Shown: positions 1 through 12,967, numbered from the stretch's first letter. The stretch: 64,000 bases of DNA from JADJOM01 sp963748035 (GCA_963748035.1 CAVVHO010000009.1:33241-97240); one strand, 5' to 3'. Numbers and translations are program-made. The notes: generated by a model from the letters alone, not told the origin.

Positions 1-56
1 CAGACTGTAAATCTGCCGCGCTCTGCGCTACGTAGGTTCGAATCCTACCCCCACCA
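1..56 (+). tRNA. tRNA-Tyr (GTA), 3' part only
   Basis: This is the 3' part of a tRNA cut by the window edge. The anticodon stem-loop contains GTA, followed by a long variable arm of the class II type seen in bacterial tRNA-Tyr, a T arm with the GGTTCGAATCC core, and an encoded CCA at 54-56. The two tRNAs that follow have no encoded CCA. Order Tyr-Gly-Thr is the usual tRNA cluster upstream of tufB or secE in many bacteria. Confidence 0.9.
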
Positions 57-98
57 TTTCGGGTGCGCGCGGCATTGCGGGAGCGCATTGCAAGGCTC

Positions 99-171
99 GC
101 GGGTGTAGCTCAGTTGGTAGAGCGTCAGCCTTCCAAGCTGAATGTCGCGGGTTCGAGCCCCGTCGCCCGCT
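99..171 (+). tRNA. tRNA-Gly (TCC)
   Basis: A complete cloverleaf is visible: acceptor GCGGGTG pairs with CGCCCGC (one wobble), the D arm has GCTCAGTTGGTAGAGC, the anticodon loop CTTCCAA gives anticodon TCC, and the T arm is GCGGGTTCGAGCCCCGT. No CCA is encoded after the discriminator base, so the CCA end must be added by the tRNA nucleotidyltransferase. It is the middle member of the Tyr-Gly-Thr cluster. Confidence 0.96.
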
Positions 172-217
172 TGGGAACGATCGGTGTGTATACCTGTCGG
201 CACTGAGCGTCGAAGCT

Positions 218-290
<73 letters not shown>

Positions 291-300
291 CTGGGAGAGG

Positions 301-412
301 GCCATCAGCCGTCAGCCACCAGCCGTCCGAGGCTGATGGCGCGTGGAGCGAGTCGGGCGACGCCACCCGACCCCACGATGGAGCGCTGATGGCTGATGGC
401 TGACGGCTGACG
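301..412 (+). repeat. heptamer hairpin array R1 (CAGCCRT unit)
   Basis: This is the spacer between tRNA-Thr and rpmG. The left arm is a run of 7-bp units CCATCAG, CCGTCAG, CCACCAG; the right arm (384-412) is CTGATGG, CTGATGG, CTGACGG, CTGACG. GCCATCAGCC (301-310) pairs with GGCTGATGGC at 331-340 and also with the distal arm. A separate GTCGGG/CCCGAC hairpin lies between. The same unit recurs at R5, R6 and R13. The right arm ends about 10 nt before the rpmG start. Confidence 0.8.
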
Positions 413-423
413 TTGAGGACAAC

Positions 424-576
424 GTGCCACGCGAAAAAATCATCCTCGAATGCACCGAGTGCCGGGACCGCAACTATTTCACCGACAAGAACCGGCGGAA
501 GCATCCGGAGCGGGTCGAGTGGAAGAAGTACTGCCCGCGGTGTAACCAGCACCGGACTCATAAGGAGTCGAAGTGA
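424..576 (+). CDS. rpmG: 50S ribosomal protein L33
   Basis: A 50-residue protein starting at GTG and beginning MPREKIILECTECRDRNY. It has two Cys pairs, CTEC near residue 10 and CPRC near residue 38, so it is the zinc-binding form of L33, a small protein of the large ribosomal subunit near the E site. A TTGAGGAC Shine-Dalgarno-like stretch lies just upstream. Its TGA overlaps a GTG at 573, the likely start of secE, matching the common rpmG-secE-nusG order. Length is normal for the family. Confidence 0.93.
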   Translation: MPREKIILECTECRDRNYFTDKNRRKHPERVEWKKYCPRCNQHRTHKESK

Positions 577-817
577 GTACCCAGGTCGCCGCGCCAAGCA
601 GCCGGCGGCGCCGCTTCGCTTCGCCGCCGCCTCGCTTGAGTTCCTGCGAGCGGTGCGGGGCGAACTCGGGAAGGTGACTTGGCCGACGAAGGACGAGCTG
701 ATCAAGGCGACCCGGATGATCGTGGTGCTGTCGATCATCCTCGGTGTGGCGATCGGGTGGATGGATCTGCTCCTAAACCTCGTCCTGGTGGACGGGGTGG
801 CGGCCCTGACGCGGTGA
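573..817 (+). CDS. secE: Preprotein translocase subunit SecE (N-terminus possibly frameshifted)
   Basis: SecE is the small essential subunit of the SecYEG inner-membrane channel. The conserved core is clear: LEFLRAVRGELGKVTWPT, then DELIKAT and one transmembrane helix (VVLSIILGVAIGWMDLLL). The start is a problem. The core frame has only a remote ATG at 413, inside the rpmG region, or a GTG at 653 that would cut off the conserved LEFLRA. The natural start is GTG 573 overlapping the rpmG stop (MSTQVAAP), but it is one frame away, and a missing base near 598 would join them. The stop overlaps the nusG start as GTGA. Confidence 0.82.
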
Positions 818-1368
818 GCGACGCAACGGAATACCGCTGGTACGCAATCCAGACGACCGCGGGCCATGAGAACAAGGTCCGGTCCCTGATTGCGCAGCGG
901 ATCGCTCAGGACCCCCGGCCGGAGAGCCAGCGCCTGATCAAACAGGCCTTGGTGCCGGTACAGGAGGTCGTGGAGATCAAGGGCGGGAAGAAGGTGACGG
1001 TGGAGCGGAAGCTCTATCCCGGCTATGTCCTGGTCGAGATGGTGATGAACCAGGAAGCACTCCACGTCATCAACAGCATACAGGGCGTGATCAAGTTCGT
1101 GGGGGCGGGGAAGTTCCCGCAGCCGCTGCGGCAGGACGAAGTGAATCGCCTGCTGGGGATCGCCGAAGCGGTGGCGGAGTCCACCCCCAAGGAAGAGATC
1201 CCTTTCCTCATCGGCCAGGTCGTGGAGATCACCGAAGGACCGTTCTCGGACTTCAGTGGAACGGTGGAAGAGGTGATCGCGGACAAGGGCAAAGTGAAGG
1301 TCTCGGTCAGCCTGTTCGGTCGGCCGACATCGGTTGAGCTGGACTACTTGCAGCTCAGAGGACATTGA
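814..1368 (+). CDS. nusG: Transcription termination/antitermination protein NusG
   Basis: A 184-residue NusG that binds the RNA polymerase clamp and links transcription to Rho or the ribosome. The NGN domain starts YRWYAIQTTAGHENKV, and the KOW domain at the C-terminus carries EGPFSDFSGTVEEV and KVKVSVSLFGR. GTG 814 is chosen because the protein then starts just before the conserved domain and the start overlaps the secE stop by 4 nt (GTGA), typical of coupled genes. A longer in-frame opening from 679 lies inside secE and has no NusG homology. Confidence 0.95.
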   Translation: MSDATEYRWYAIQTTAGHENKVRSLIAQRIAQDPRPESQRLIKQALVPVQEVVEIKGGKKVTVERKLYPGYVLVEMVMNQEALHVINSIQGVIKFVGAGKFPQPLRQDEVNRLLGIAEAVAESTPKEEIPFLIGQVVEITEGPFSDFSGTVEEVIADKGKVKVSVSLFGRPTSVELDYLQLRGH

Positions 1369-1369
1369 A

Positions 1370-1428
1370 GATTGCTGATTGCTGATTGACGAGTTGGTCG
1401 TCATCGTGAATCGACAATCATCGATCGG
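1370..1428 (+). repeat. heptamer hairpin array R2 (ATTGCTG unit)
   Basis: It begins 2 nt after the nusG stop. The left arm is GATTGCT, GATTGCT, GATTGAC (1370-1391); the right arm is GAATCGA, CAATCAT, CGATCGG (1408-1428), which pairs imperfectly. It is the most degenerate two-armed member of the family. The rest of the leader up to rplK includes a GGTAC/GTACC inverted repeat and a GAGGGAG ribosome-binding site. Confidence 0.6.
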
Positions 1429-1501
1429 TCCCTCCGCCACCGCACGGGTTTGCGGGAGCCTGTGGTACCCCAGAGTACCCGGCGAAATACGAGGGAGCAT
1501 C

Positions 1502-1927
1502 ATGGCGAAGAAGGTCACCGCAGTCATCAAGCTGCAGTGCCCTGCTGGCGCGGCGAATCCCGCCCCGCCCGTGGGCACCGCGCTTGGTCCGCATGGCGTG
1601 AACATCATGGAGTTCTGTAAGCAGTTCAACGCCCGGACTCAGGCGCAAGCGGGGATGATTATCCCTGTTCTCGTGACGGTCTTTCAGGACCGCACCTTCA
1701 GCTTCATCACGAAGACGCCGCCGGCGCCGAATCTTCTGCTCAAGGAAGCCGGGCTGGAGAAGGGCAGCGCGTCGCCCAACCGCACGAAAGTGGGGCGGGT
1801 GACGCGGGCCCAGCTCAAGAAGATCGCCGAGCTCAAGATGCAGGACCTCAACGCAGCGGACCTCGAGGGTGCCATGCGGATGATCGCCGGTACCGCGCGC
1901 TCGATGGGGCTGGAGGTCATCGACTGA
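1502..1927 (+). CDS. rplK: 50S ribosomal protein L11
   Basis: A 141-residue L11, the stalk-base protein that binds the GTPase-associated centre of 23S rRNA. It begins MAKKVTAVIKLQCPAGAANP, with the conserved NTD segment PPVGTALGPHGVNIMEFCK and a C-terminal rRNA-binding domain with a KMQDLNAADLEGAMRMIAGTARSMGL helix region. ATG 1502 is preceded by GAGGGAG at good spacing; an upstream opening from 1379 runs through the repeat spacer and is not L11. The stop shares one base with the rplA start (TGATG). Confidence 0.97.
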   Translation: MAKKVTAVIKLQCPAGAANPAPPVGTALGPHGVNIMEFCKQFNARTQAQAGMIIPVLVTVFQDRTFSFITKTPPAPNLLLKEAGLEKGSASPNRTKVGRVTRAQLKKIAELKMQDLNAADLEGAMRMIAGTARSMGLEVID

Positions 1928-2616
1928 TGTCGGCGCATGGACGGAAGTTTGCTGCCGCGGTGACGCAGATCGATCGCACCAAGGTGTACCACATTCCTGA
2001 TGCGGTGAAGCTCGTCAAGTCGGCGGCCTTTGCGAAGTTCAATGAAACGGTGGATGTCGCCGTCCGACTGGGTGTGGATCCGCGGCACGCCGATCAAGTG
2101 GTGCGGGGCACGGTGGTGCTTCCGCACGGGACCGGCAAGTCGGTCCGCGTCCTGGTCATCACCCAGGGTGACAAGGTGAAGGAAGCGGAGGCGGCGGGCG
2201 CCGACTTCGCCGGGATCGAGTACGTCCAGAAGCTCAAGGACGGCTGGCTCGAGTGTGACGTGATCGTGGCCACCCCCGATGTCATGGGCCAGCTCGGCCA
2301 GCTCGGCAGGATTCTCGGTCCGCGCGGCCTGATGCCGAATCCCAAGGCCGGCACCGTCACGATGGACGTCGGCAAGGCAGTCCGGGAGATCAAGGCGGGA
2401 AAAATCGAGTTCCGGGTCGACAAGACCGGCAACGTCCACGCCCCGGTCGGAAAGATCAATTTCTCGGAGCAGCAGCTGGCGGAGAATCTGCAGGCCTTCA
2501 TGGATACGATCGTCCGCGCCAAGCCGGCCGCGGCGAAGGGTCACTATATCCGGAGTGCCACGGTGTCCAGCACCATGGGTCCCGGGGTCCGGCTCGACAC
2601 GGCGGTGTACCGATGA
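1927..2616 (+). CDS. rplA: 50S ribosomal protein L1
   Basis: A 229-residue L1, the protein of the mobile L1 stalk and, in many bacteria, the translational repressor of rplKA. Recognisable segments are KVYHIPDAVKLVK, the GTVVLPHGTGK loop and LGRILGPRGLMPNPKAGTV. Length is standard. Start and stop both overlap neighbours (TGATG with rplK, ATGA with rplJ), so the whole rplKAJ segment appears translationally coupled. Confidence 0.97.
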   Translation: MSAHGRKFAAAVTQIDRTKVYHIPDAVKLVKSAAFAKFNETVDVAVRLGVDPRHADQVVRGTVVLPHGTGKSVRVLVITQGDKVKEAEAAGADFAGIEYVQKLKDGWLECDVIVATPDVMGQLGQLGRILGPRGLMPNPKAGTVTMDVGKAVREIKAGKIEFRVDKTGNVHAPVGKINFSEQQLAENLQAFMDTIVRAKPAAAKGHYIRSATVSSTMGPGVRLDTAVYR

Positions 2617-3107
2617 GCAAGCCCGAACGCCAGGCCGAGGTCGAGACCATCGCGACCGCCCTCAAGGCGAATCCGAACATCTACGTCACGGACTTTGCGG
2701 GCCTGAGCGTGGCCAAGATGACGGAGTTCCGCCGCCGTCTCCGCGGGGCCGGCGCCAAGTACGTGGTGGTGAAGAACACCCTCGCCGAGCGCGCACTCGG
2801 GGAGCAGGGGATCACCGCACTGAACGAGCACTTGAAGGGCCCCACCGGCCTGGTGCTGAGCACCGAGCCAATGGCGGCGGCCAAGGTGCTGACCGAGTTC
2901 GCCAAGGAGCATCAGAAACCCGGGATCCGGGCCGGTCTGGTAGACGGGACCCCGGTCTCGAAGGACCACATCCAGCGGCTGGGGACGATTCCAGACCGCC
3001 AAACGCTCCTTGCGATGGTTGCGGGATCGATGAACAACATCCTGGCTGGATTTGCTGGCTGCCTCGAGGCGCTTCGCGAGCAGCGCGGTGCAGCCTCTAA
3101 CGCGTGA
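2613..3107 (+). CDS. rplJ: 50S ribosomal protein L10
   Basis: A 164-residue L10 that anchors the L7/L12 dimers to the stalk base. The N-terminal rRNA/L11-binding domain includes VTDFAGLSVAKMTEFRRRL and VVKNTLAERAL; the C-terminal helix that binds L12 follows. The ATG overlaps the rplA stop by 4 nt, so there is no room for the long L10 leader used for autoregulation in E. coli. rplL follows 14 nt later. Confidence 0.96.
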   Translation: MSKPERQAEVETIATALKANPNIYVTDFAGLSVAKMTEFRRRLRGAGAKYVVVKNTLAERALGEQGITALNEHLKGPTGLVLSTEPMAAAKVLTEFAKEHQKPGIRAGLVDGTPVSKDHIQRLGTIPDRQTLLAMVAGSMNNILAGFAGCLEALREQRGAASNA

Positions 3108-3121
3108 GGGAGAACACGGAC

Positions 3122-3508
3122 ATGACCACAACTGCACTGAGCAAAGACGAGATTCTCGAGGCGATTGGCAAGATGAGCGTCCTCGAACTTGCCGACCTGA
3201 TTGACGCCTTCAAGGCCAAGTTCAATGTCTCCGTCGTGGCGGCGGCCGCGCCGGCCGCGGGGGGACCGGGTGGGGCCGCGGCCGCAGCGGCGGAGGAGCA
3301 GACCGACTTCAGCATCGTCCTCAAGAGCGGCGGTGAAAAGAAGATCCAGGTCATCAAGGTGGTCCGGGAGCTGACCAGTCTGGGCCTGAAGGAAGCGAAG
3401 GAACTGGTGGACAACGGCGGTACGGTCAAGGAAGGCGTGCCAAAGGCCGAGGCGACGGAGATGAAGAAGAAGCTGGAAGATCAGGGCGCGGTCGTCGAGC
3501 TCAAGTAG
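3122..3508 (+). CDS. rplL: 50S ribosomal protein L7/L12
   Basis: A 128-residue stalk protein with the N-terminal dimerisation domain (SKDEILEAIGKMSVLELADL), an Ala/Gly/Pro-rich hinge (AAAAPAAGGPGGAAAA) and a C-terminal factor-binding domain (KKIQVIKVVRELTSLGLKEA, then KELVDNGG). ATG 3122 is chosen over an in-frame GTG at 3104 because GAGGGAGAA precedes it and the protein then starts as L12 usually does. It precedes rpoB, as in most bacteria. Confidence 0.97.
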   Translation: MTTTALSKDEILEAIGKMSVLELADLIDAFKAKFNVSVVAAAAPAAGGPGGAAAAAAEEQTDFSIVLKSGGEKKIQVIKVVRELTSLGLKEAKELVDNGGTVKEGVPKAEATEMKKKLEDQGAVVELK

Positions 3509-3540
3509 GGTCAGCCGGATCCCGGGGCCACGTGCACCGT

Positions 3541-3564
3541 CGGCGCGCATATCTGTGCGCGCCG
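3541..3564 (+). promoter_or_regulatory. hairpin in the rplL-rpoB spacer
   Basis: CGGCGCGCA pairs perfectly with TGCGCGCCG around a 6-nt loop. No T-run follows, so it is not a classic terminator. In E. coli the rplL-rpoB spacer contains an attenuator and an RNase III site; this hairpin could be a processing or partial-termination site, but that is by analogy only. The remaining 157 nt before rpoB show nothing recognisable. Confidence 0.5.
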
Positions 3565-3721
3565 AAAAGCCCCGTGGAGATTCTAGGGCTCCCTACCTGG
3601 GTGAGACGAAATGACGGTTGGACTGCTGCAATAATTCCTTGGACTCTCGAGCCCCGCGTGGCTCTCTGCAATCGGCAGGGGGACGCGCGCCGGGGCCATT
3701 TGTGTTGCGCGAGCGTGACCG

Positions 3722-6700
3722 ATGACGGGAAATCTGCCTCAGATCGTGTTTTCTAAGCGGGATGTGGGCATGCCTATGCCCGACCTGCTCGACATCCAGA
3801 GCCGGGCATTCCAGAGCTTGCTGGTGCCCGACGACGTCCACGGCGAACGCCAGGACGTCTCGCTGGAGCGCGTGTTTCGGGACCTCTTCCCGATAGGTGA
3901 TGTGAACGGGAAGTACAGCCTCGAATTCATCAGCTACCAGCTGGGCGAGCCGAAGTACTCCGTTGAGGAGTGCATCGAGCGGGACATGACGTATGCCGCC
4001 CCGCTCAAGGCGACCCTTCGCCTCGATGTGTTCGAGGAGGTGGACGGCCAGCGGCGCCTCAAGAACGCGATCGAGAAGGAGGTCTATCTCGGAGAGCTCC
4101 CGATCATGACCCCGCTCGGTACGTTCGTGATCAACGGGGCCGAGCGCGTGGTCGTATCCCAGCTGCACCGCTCGCCGGGCGTGGTGTTCGAAGAGGACAC
4201 GCACCCGAACGGACAGCGGCTGTTTTCTGCCCGCATCATTCCGTTCCGCGGCTCGTGGGTGGAGTTCACGATCGATATTCACGACGTGATCTACGTTCAC
4301 ATCGACAAGAAGAAGAAGTTCCCGGCGACCGCGCTGCTCCGGGCCTTCGGCTATGGCACCAACGCCGAGATCCTGAAGCTGTTCTTCGCCACCAAGGAAC
4401 TGGACATCACCGGCAAGCTCGAAGGCCGGCAGGAACGCCGGGAGCTGGTCGGCGCGCTGGTGGCCGCAGAAGTGCCGAATCCGGAGGAAAAGGGTGGGGC
4501 TCCCCTGGCCAGCGTCGGCGACGAGCTGACGCAGGAGCGGCTCAACCACCTGCGCCATGTCGGGGTGAAGACCGTCACGGCATTCGCGGGCTACACCTCG
4601 CTGGACCTGCGCGAGGACGAACAGCCCACCACGACCCGAGAGCGCGCCCGCCAGATTCTCGCGTTTGATGTGGCCGATCCGGAAACCGGTGAGGTACTGG
4701 CCGAGGCAGGCAGCGAGATCACCGAGACGCTGCGGAAGAAGCTGAGCAAGGTCCAGGTGATCAAGGTCGAGGTCCTGCTCCCCGCCGGCCGGGGCGAGTC
4801 GCCCTTGATCAAGAACACCTTGGCCAAGGACCCGACTCACAGCGAGGCTGAGGCGTTGGAGCAGATCTACGCGCTGCTCCGGCCGGGCGAGGCTCCGAAC
4901 CTGGAGACGGCCCGCGAGGCTCTCAAGCGGCTGTTCTTCAACCCCAAGCGCTACGACCTGGGCCGGGTGGGCCGGTACAAGATCAACCAGCGGCTGAAGA
5001 CCAAGACTCCGGCGAACCACACGGTGCTGACGGAAGAGGACTTCATCGCCATCATCCGCTACCTGATGGACTTGAATGACGGCCGCGGGTTCACCGATGA
5101 CATCGACCATCTGGGCAACCGGCGGATCCGGTCGGTCGGCGAGCTGATCGCCAACCAGTTCTCGGTTGGTCTCTCGCGCATGGCCCGGCTGGTGAAGGAA
5201 CGGATGAGCATCAACTCCGATCCGGAGAAGATTTCGCTGGACGACCTGGTCAACGCCCGGACCGTATCGGCGGTGATTCAGGCCTTCTTCGGTTCGTCAC
5301 AGCTGTCGCAGTTCATGGACCAGACGAACCCGCTCGCTGAGCTGACCAACAAGCGGCGGCTGTCTGCCCTTGGGCCTGGCGGCCTCACCCGCGAGCGCGC
5401 GGGGTTCGAGGTCCGCGACGTGCACTACTCGCAGTACGGCCGCATGTGTCCGATCGAGACGCCGGAAGGCCCGAATATCGGCCTGATCACGAGTCTGTCG
5501 ACCTACGGGCGGATCAACGACCTCGGCTTCATCGAGACGCCGTACCGGGTAGTGAAGAACGGCAAGGCGACTTCCGATATCCGCTGGCTGTCCGCCAGCG
5601 AGGAAGAGGGCTACGCGGTGGCACAGGCCAACGCGCAGCTAGATGAACACGGCAAGTTTGTCGAGGACCTGGTTCTATGCCGGAAGGGCGACGACTACCC
5701 GCTGCTCCAGCCGGACCGGATCGATTTCATGGACGTGGCACCGGAGCAGTTGGTCTCGATTGCGGCGGCGCTGATTCCGTTCCTCGAGCACGACGATGCC
5801 AACCGCGCGCTCATGGGCAGCAACATGCAGCGCCAGGCTGTGCCCTTGCTCTTTCCGCAGTCGCCAATCGTGGGCACCGGGCTTGAGGCCAAGGTGGCCG
5901 CGGACTCCGGTGCGGTGATTGTGGCCCGCCGGGCCGGAAGTGTCACTCGCGTGACGGCCGATGAGATCATCGTGGACTCGGGCGAGGCGGGGCATGTGGA
6001 CCCGAATATCCCGCTCGCGCGGTTGTCGCAGCATGATCGCTACCGGGTGCGGAAGTTCTGGCGCACCAATCAGGACACCGCGATCAATCAGCGCCCCCTG
6101 GTTCGGGTCGGTGACCGGGTCGGTGCCGGTCATGTGATCGCTGATGGCGCCGCGACCGAAGCCGGCGAGCTGGCGCTGGGCAGCAACGTACTCGTGGCGT
6201 TCATGCCCTGGTATGGGCACAACTTCGAGGACGCGATCGTTCTGTCGGAACGCCTGGTGAAGGACGACGTCTACTCGTCCATCCACATCCAAGAGCTCGA
6301 GCTGCACGTCCGCGACACCAAGCGCGGGCAGGAAGAGATCACCCGGGAAATCCCCAACGTCTCGGACGAGGCGCTGGTCGACCTCGACGAACGCGGCATC
6401 GTGCGGATCGGTGCCCATGTGAAGCCGGGCGACATCCTGGTCGGCAAGATCACCCCCAAGGGCGAGACCGAGCTTTCGCCCGAAGAGAAGTTGCTCACCG
6501 CGATCTTCGGCGAGAAGGCCAAGGACGTGAAGGACAGCTCGCTCAAGGTCCCACCGGGCATGAAGGGTGTGGTCATCGATGTGAAGATCTTCAGCCGCGT
6601 CGAGGACCAGGTCGTTGAGAAGGACCGCGGCGAACGGATCGGTGAAGTCCGCCGGGTCGAGACCGACGAAAAGGCGCGGATCAGCTCGGTGATGTTCGAC

Positions 6701-8185
6701 GAGCTCCGGCACCTGCTCGAGGGTCAGGAAGTGGCCCTGATGCTCAAGGCGGGGACGGTCGAAGAGGCAATCCCGGCCGGCGACAAGCTGACCAAGACGG
6801 TCCTGGCGGACATGGACCTGGCGGATATCGATCTCAAGACGCTCCGGGTCGCGCACAAGGGCGCGAACGACCGCATCCGGGCTGCGATTGACACGGCGGC
6901 CCGCGAGCGGGCCAAGGTGGAGGAGAAGGCCGAGGATCAGATCGATAAGATCCTCCAGCCAGACGAGCTGCCTCCCGGCGTGATTCAGCTGGTGAAGGTG
7001 TACATCGCCGAGAAGCGGAAGGTTTCGGTTGGTGACAAGATGGCGGGCCGGCACGGAAACAAGGGCATCGTTGCGCGCATCGTGCCGGAGGAGGATATGC
7101 CCTTTCTTCCGGACGGCCGGCCAGTGGACATCGTGCTGAATCCGCTGGGCGTCCCGAGCCGCATGAACGTGGGTCAGATCCTCGAGACCCACCTGGGCTG
7201 GTGTGCGACCATCCTCGGATTCAAGGCGAAGACCCCGGTATTCCGCGGGGCCGACGAACACGAGATCGGAGTGCTGCTGCGGATCGCCGGGCTGCGCTGG
7301 GCCGGGCAAGCGCTCGGGCTGCGCCACCCGGCGCCCGAGCCGGATGCCAAGACCATCGCCCTCGTGGTGGCGGATCTGCATCAGACAACACACTCCCTGA
7401 CCGACGCAGGGATCGCTGATCTCTCGCTCCGTGGCGCTGGACAGGCCACGAAGGATCTGTATCAAGGGGTCAAGGCGTTTCTCACTGCCGCAGGCAAGGA
7501 GCTGGCGCAGCGGGAGCTGACGCAGCGCAAGGCCGAGCTGGCGCATCATCAGTATCGGGTGACGGAGACCGAGGGGCCTGAGCAGAAGGGTCTGCAGAAG
7601 GTCGCCAAGGAGTTGGAGCGGTCGGTCGAGGCTTCGGTCACCGACTTGCTCGAAGCGACTGGGCGGCCCGCACTCGCGGTCCTGGCCGGAGGGAAGGGTG
7701 AACCGGAGGAAGTCGCCAAGGCGGCGGAGGAAGTCATCCGGGCAGCCGGACTGACCCCGAGCGGCAAGGCGCGGTTGCGCGATGGGCGAAGCGGGCAGGA
7801 GTTCGAGGGGGACGTGACGGTCGGCACGATCTACATGCTGAAGCTGTCGCACCTCGTGGATGACAAGATCCACGCTCGCTCGATCGGCCCCTATTCGCTG
7901 GTCACCCAGCAGCCGCTGGCCGGCAAGGCGCAGTTCGGCGGGCAGCGGTTCGGTGAAATGGAAGTGTGGGCGCTGGAAGCATACGGTGCGGCTCACGTGC
8001 TTCAGGAGATGCTTACCGTGAAGTCGGACGATGTGAACGGTCGCAGCAAGGTGTACGAGGCAATCGTGAAGGGGCAGAACCTGCCGGAGCCGGGCATCCC
8101 CGAGTCGTTCAATGTGCTGGTGAAGGAACTGCAGGCCCTGGGTCTCAAGGTGACCCTCGGGGCCACGGCTGATGGCGACGAGTAG
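3722..8185 (+). CDS. rpoB: DNA-directed RNA polymerase subunit beta
   Basis: A 1487-residue beta subunit. Rifampicin-region motifs (GSSQLSQFMDQTNPLAELTNKRRLSALGPGGL region), RMCPIETPEGPNIGLI, the GRHGNKG segment and the C-terminal QFGGQRFGEMEVWALEAYGA are intact, so it is catalytically normal. Position 1 is at ATG 3722 (MTGNLPQIVFSKR). It is about 145 residues longer than E. coli RpoB. Much of the difference is a ~155-residue insertion at about residues 1183-1338, between TPVFRGADEHEI and the normally adjacent AGLTPSGKARLRDGRSG. The insert is Ala/Glu/Lys-rich with likely helices. The stop is followed within 6 nt by repeat R3. Confidence 0.98.
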   Translation: MTGNLPQIVFSKRDVGMPMPDLLDIQSRAFQSLLVPDDVHGERQDVSLERVFRDLFPIGDVNGKYSLEFISYQLGEPKYSVEECIERDMTYAAPLKATLRLDVFEEVDGQRRLKNAIEKEVYLGELPIMTPLGTFVINGAERVVVSQLHRSPGVVFEEDTHPNGQRLFSARIIPFRGSWVEFTIDIHDVIYVHIDKKKKFPATALLRAFGYGTNAEILKLFFATKELDITGKLEGRQERRELVGALVAAEVPNPEEKGGAPLASVGDELTQERLNHLRHVGVKTVTAFAGYTSLDLREDEQPTTTRERARQILAFDVADPETGEVLAEAGSEITETLRKKLSKVQVIKVEVLLPAGRGESPLIKNTLAKDPTHSEAEALEQIYALLRPGEAPNLETAREALKRLFFNPKRYDLGRVGRYKINQRLKTKTPANHTVLTEEDFIAIIRYLMDLNDGRGFTDDIDHLGNRRIRSVGELIANQFSVGLSRMARLVKERMSINSDPEKISLDDLVNARTVSAVIQAFFGSSQLSQFMDQTNPLAELTNKRRLSALGPGGLTRERAGFEVRDVHYSQYGRMCPIETPEGPNIGLITSLSTYGRINDLGFIETPYRVVKNGKATSDIRWLSASEEEGYAVAQANAQLDEHGKFVEDLVLCRKGDDYPLLQPDRIDFMDVAPEQLVSIAAALIPFLEHDDANRALMGSNMQRQAVPLLFPQSPIVGTGLEAKVAADSGAVIVARRAGSVTRVTADEIIVDSGEAGHVDPNIPLARLSQHDRYRVRKFWRTNQDTAINQRPLVRVGDRVGAGHVIADGAATEAGELALGSNVLVAFMPWYGHNFEDAIVLSERLVKDDVYSSIHIQELELHVRDTKRGQEEITREIPNVSDEALVDLDERGIVRIGAHVKPGDILVGKITPKGETELSPEEKLLTAIFGEKAKDVKDSSLKVPPGMKGVVIDVKIFSRVEDQVVEKDRGERIGEVRRVETDEKARISSVMFDELRHLLEGQEVALMLKAGTVEEAIPAGDKLTKTVLADMDLADIDLKTLRVAHKGANDRIRAAIDTAARERAKVEEKAEDQIDKILQPDELPPGVIQLVKVYIAEKRKVSVGDKMAGRHGNKGIVARIVPEEDMPFLPDGRPVDIVLNPLGVPSRMNVGQILETHLGWCATILGFKAKTPVFRGADEHEIGVLLRIAGLRWAGQALGLRHPAPEPDAKTIALVVADLHQTTHSLTDAGIADLSLRGAGQATKDLYQGVKAFLTAAGKELAQRELTQRKAELAHHQYRVTETEGPEQKGLQKVAKELERSVEASVTDLLEATGRPALAVLAGGKGEPEEVAKAAEEVIRAAGLTPSGKARLRDGRSGQEFEGDVTVGTIYMLKLSHLVDDKIHARSIGPYSLVTQQPLAGKAQFGGQRFGEMEVWALEAYGAAHVLQEMLTVKSDDVNGRSKVYEAIVKGQNLPEPGIPESFNVLVKELQALGLKVTLGATADGDE

Positions 8186-8190
8186 TAAGT

Positions 8191-8320
8191 GACGGTCGAC
8201 GGTCCGGTGGTGCGACGGTCGGACAGACAGATATGCAGGGATTGCAGCGGAACCAAGGACGCGAGACGGACCACGGGTGCGACGGGCTGACCGTCGGACC
8301 GTCGGACCGTCGGACCGTCT
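8191..8320 (+). repeat. octamer/heptamer hairpin array R3 (GACGGTC / GGACCGTC unit)
   Basis: This spacer separates rpoB and rpoC. The left arm has GACGGTC, GACGGTC and GCGACGGTCGG (8191-8222); the right arm has GGACCGTC in four tandem 8-bp copies (8289-8320). The arms are complementary and separated by about 65 nt of ordinary sequence. It is the only locus where the clean unit is 8 bp. The right arm ends 15 nt before the rpoC ATG. Confidence 0.75.
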
Positions 8321-8335
8321 ACAGCGAGGACGCCA

Positions 8336-12853
<4,518 letters not shown>

Positions 12854-12908
12854 GCCAGCACGGCCACTCGGAGTTAGACGAGTCGAAGGCAATCGGACGC
12901 AGCACACT

Positions 12909-12949
12909 AACGCGGGACGGGTCACACGACCCGTCCCGCGTTGGTTTTT
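12909..12949 (+). terminator. Rho-independent terminator after rpoC
   Basis: A perfect 14-bp stem (AACGCGGGACGGGT with ACCCGTCCCGCGTT) closes a 6-nt loop CACACG and is followed by GGTTTTT. It lies 56 nt after the rpoC stop and before the convergent OmpA gene, so it probably ends the rplK-rpoC transcript. Confidence 0.93.
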
Positions 12950-12967
12950 GCCCTTCAAGCCCGCTGG

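Noticed and set aside
413..572. secE start at ATG 413
   Set aside because: It would read out of frame through rpmG, giving a low-complexity N-terminus with no SecE similarity.
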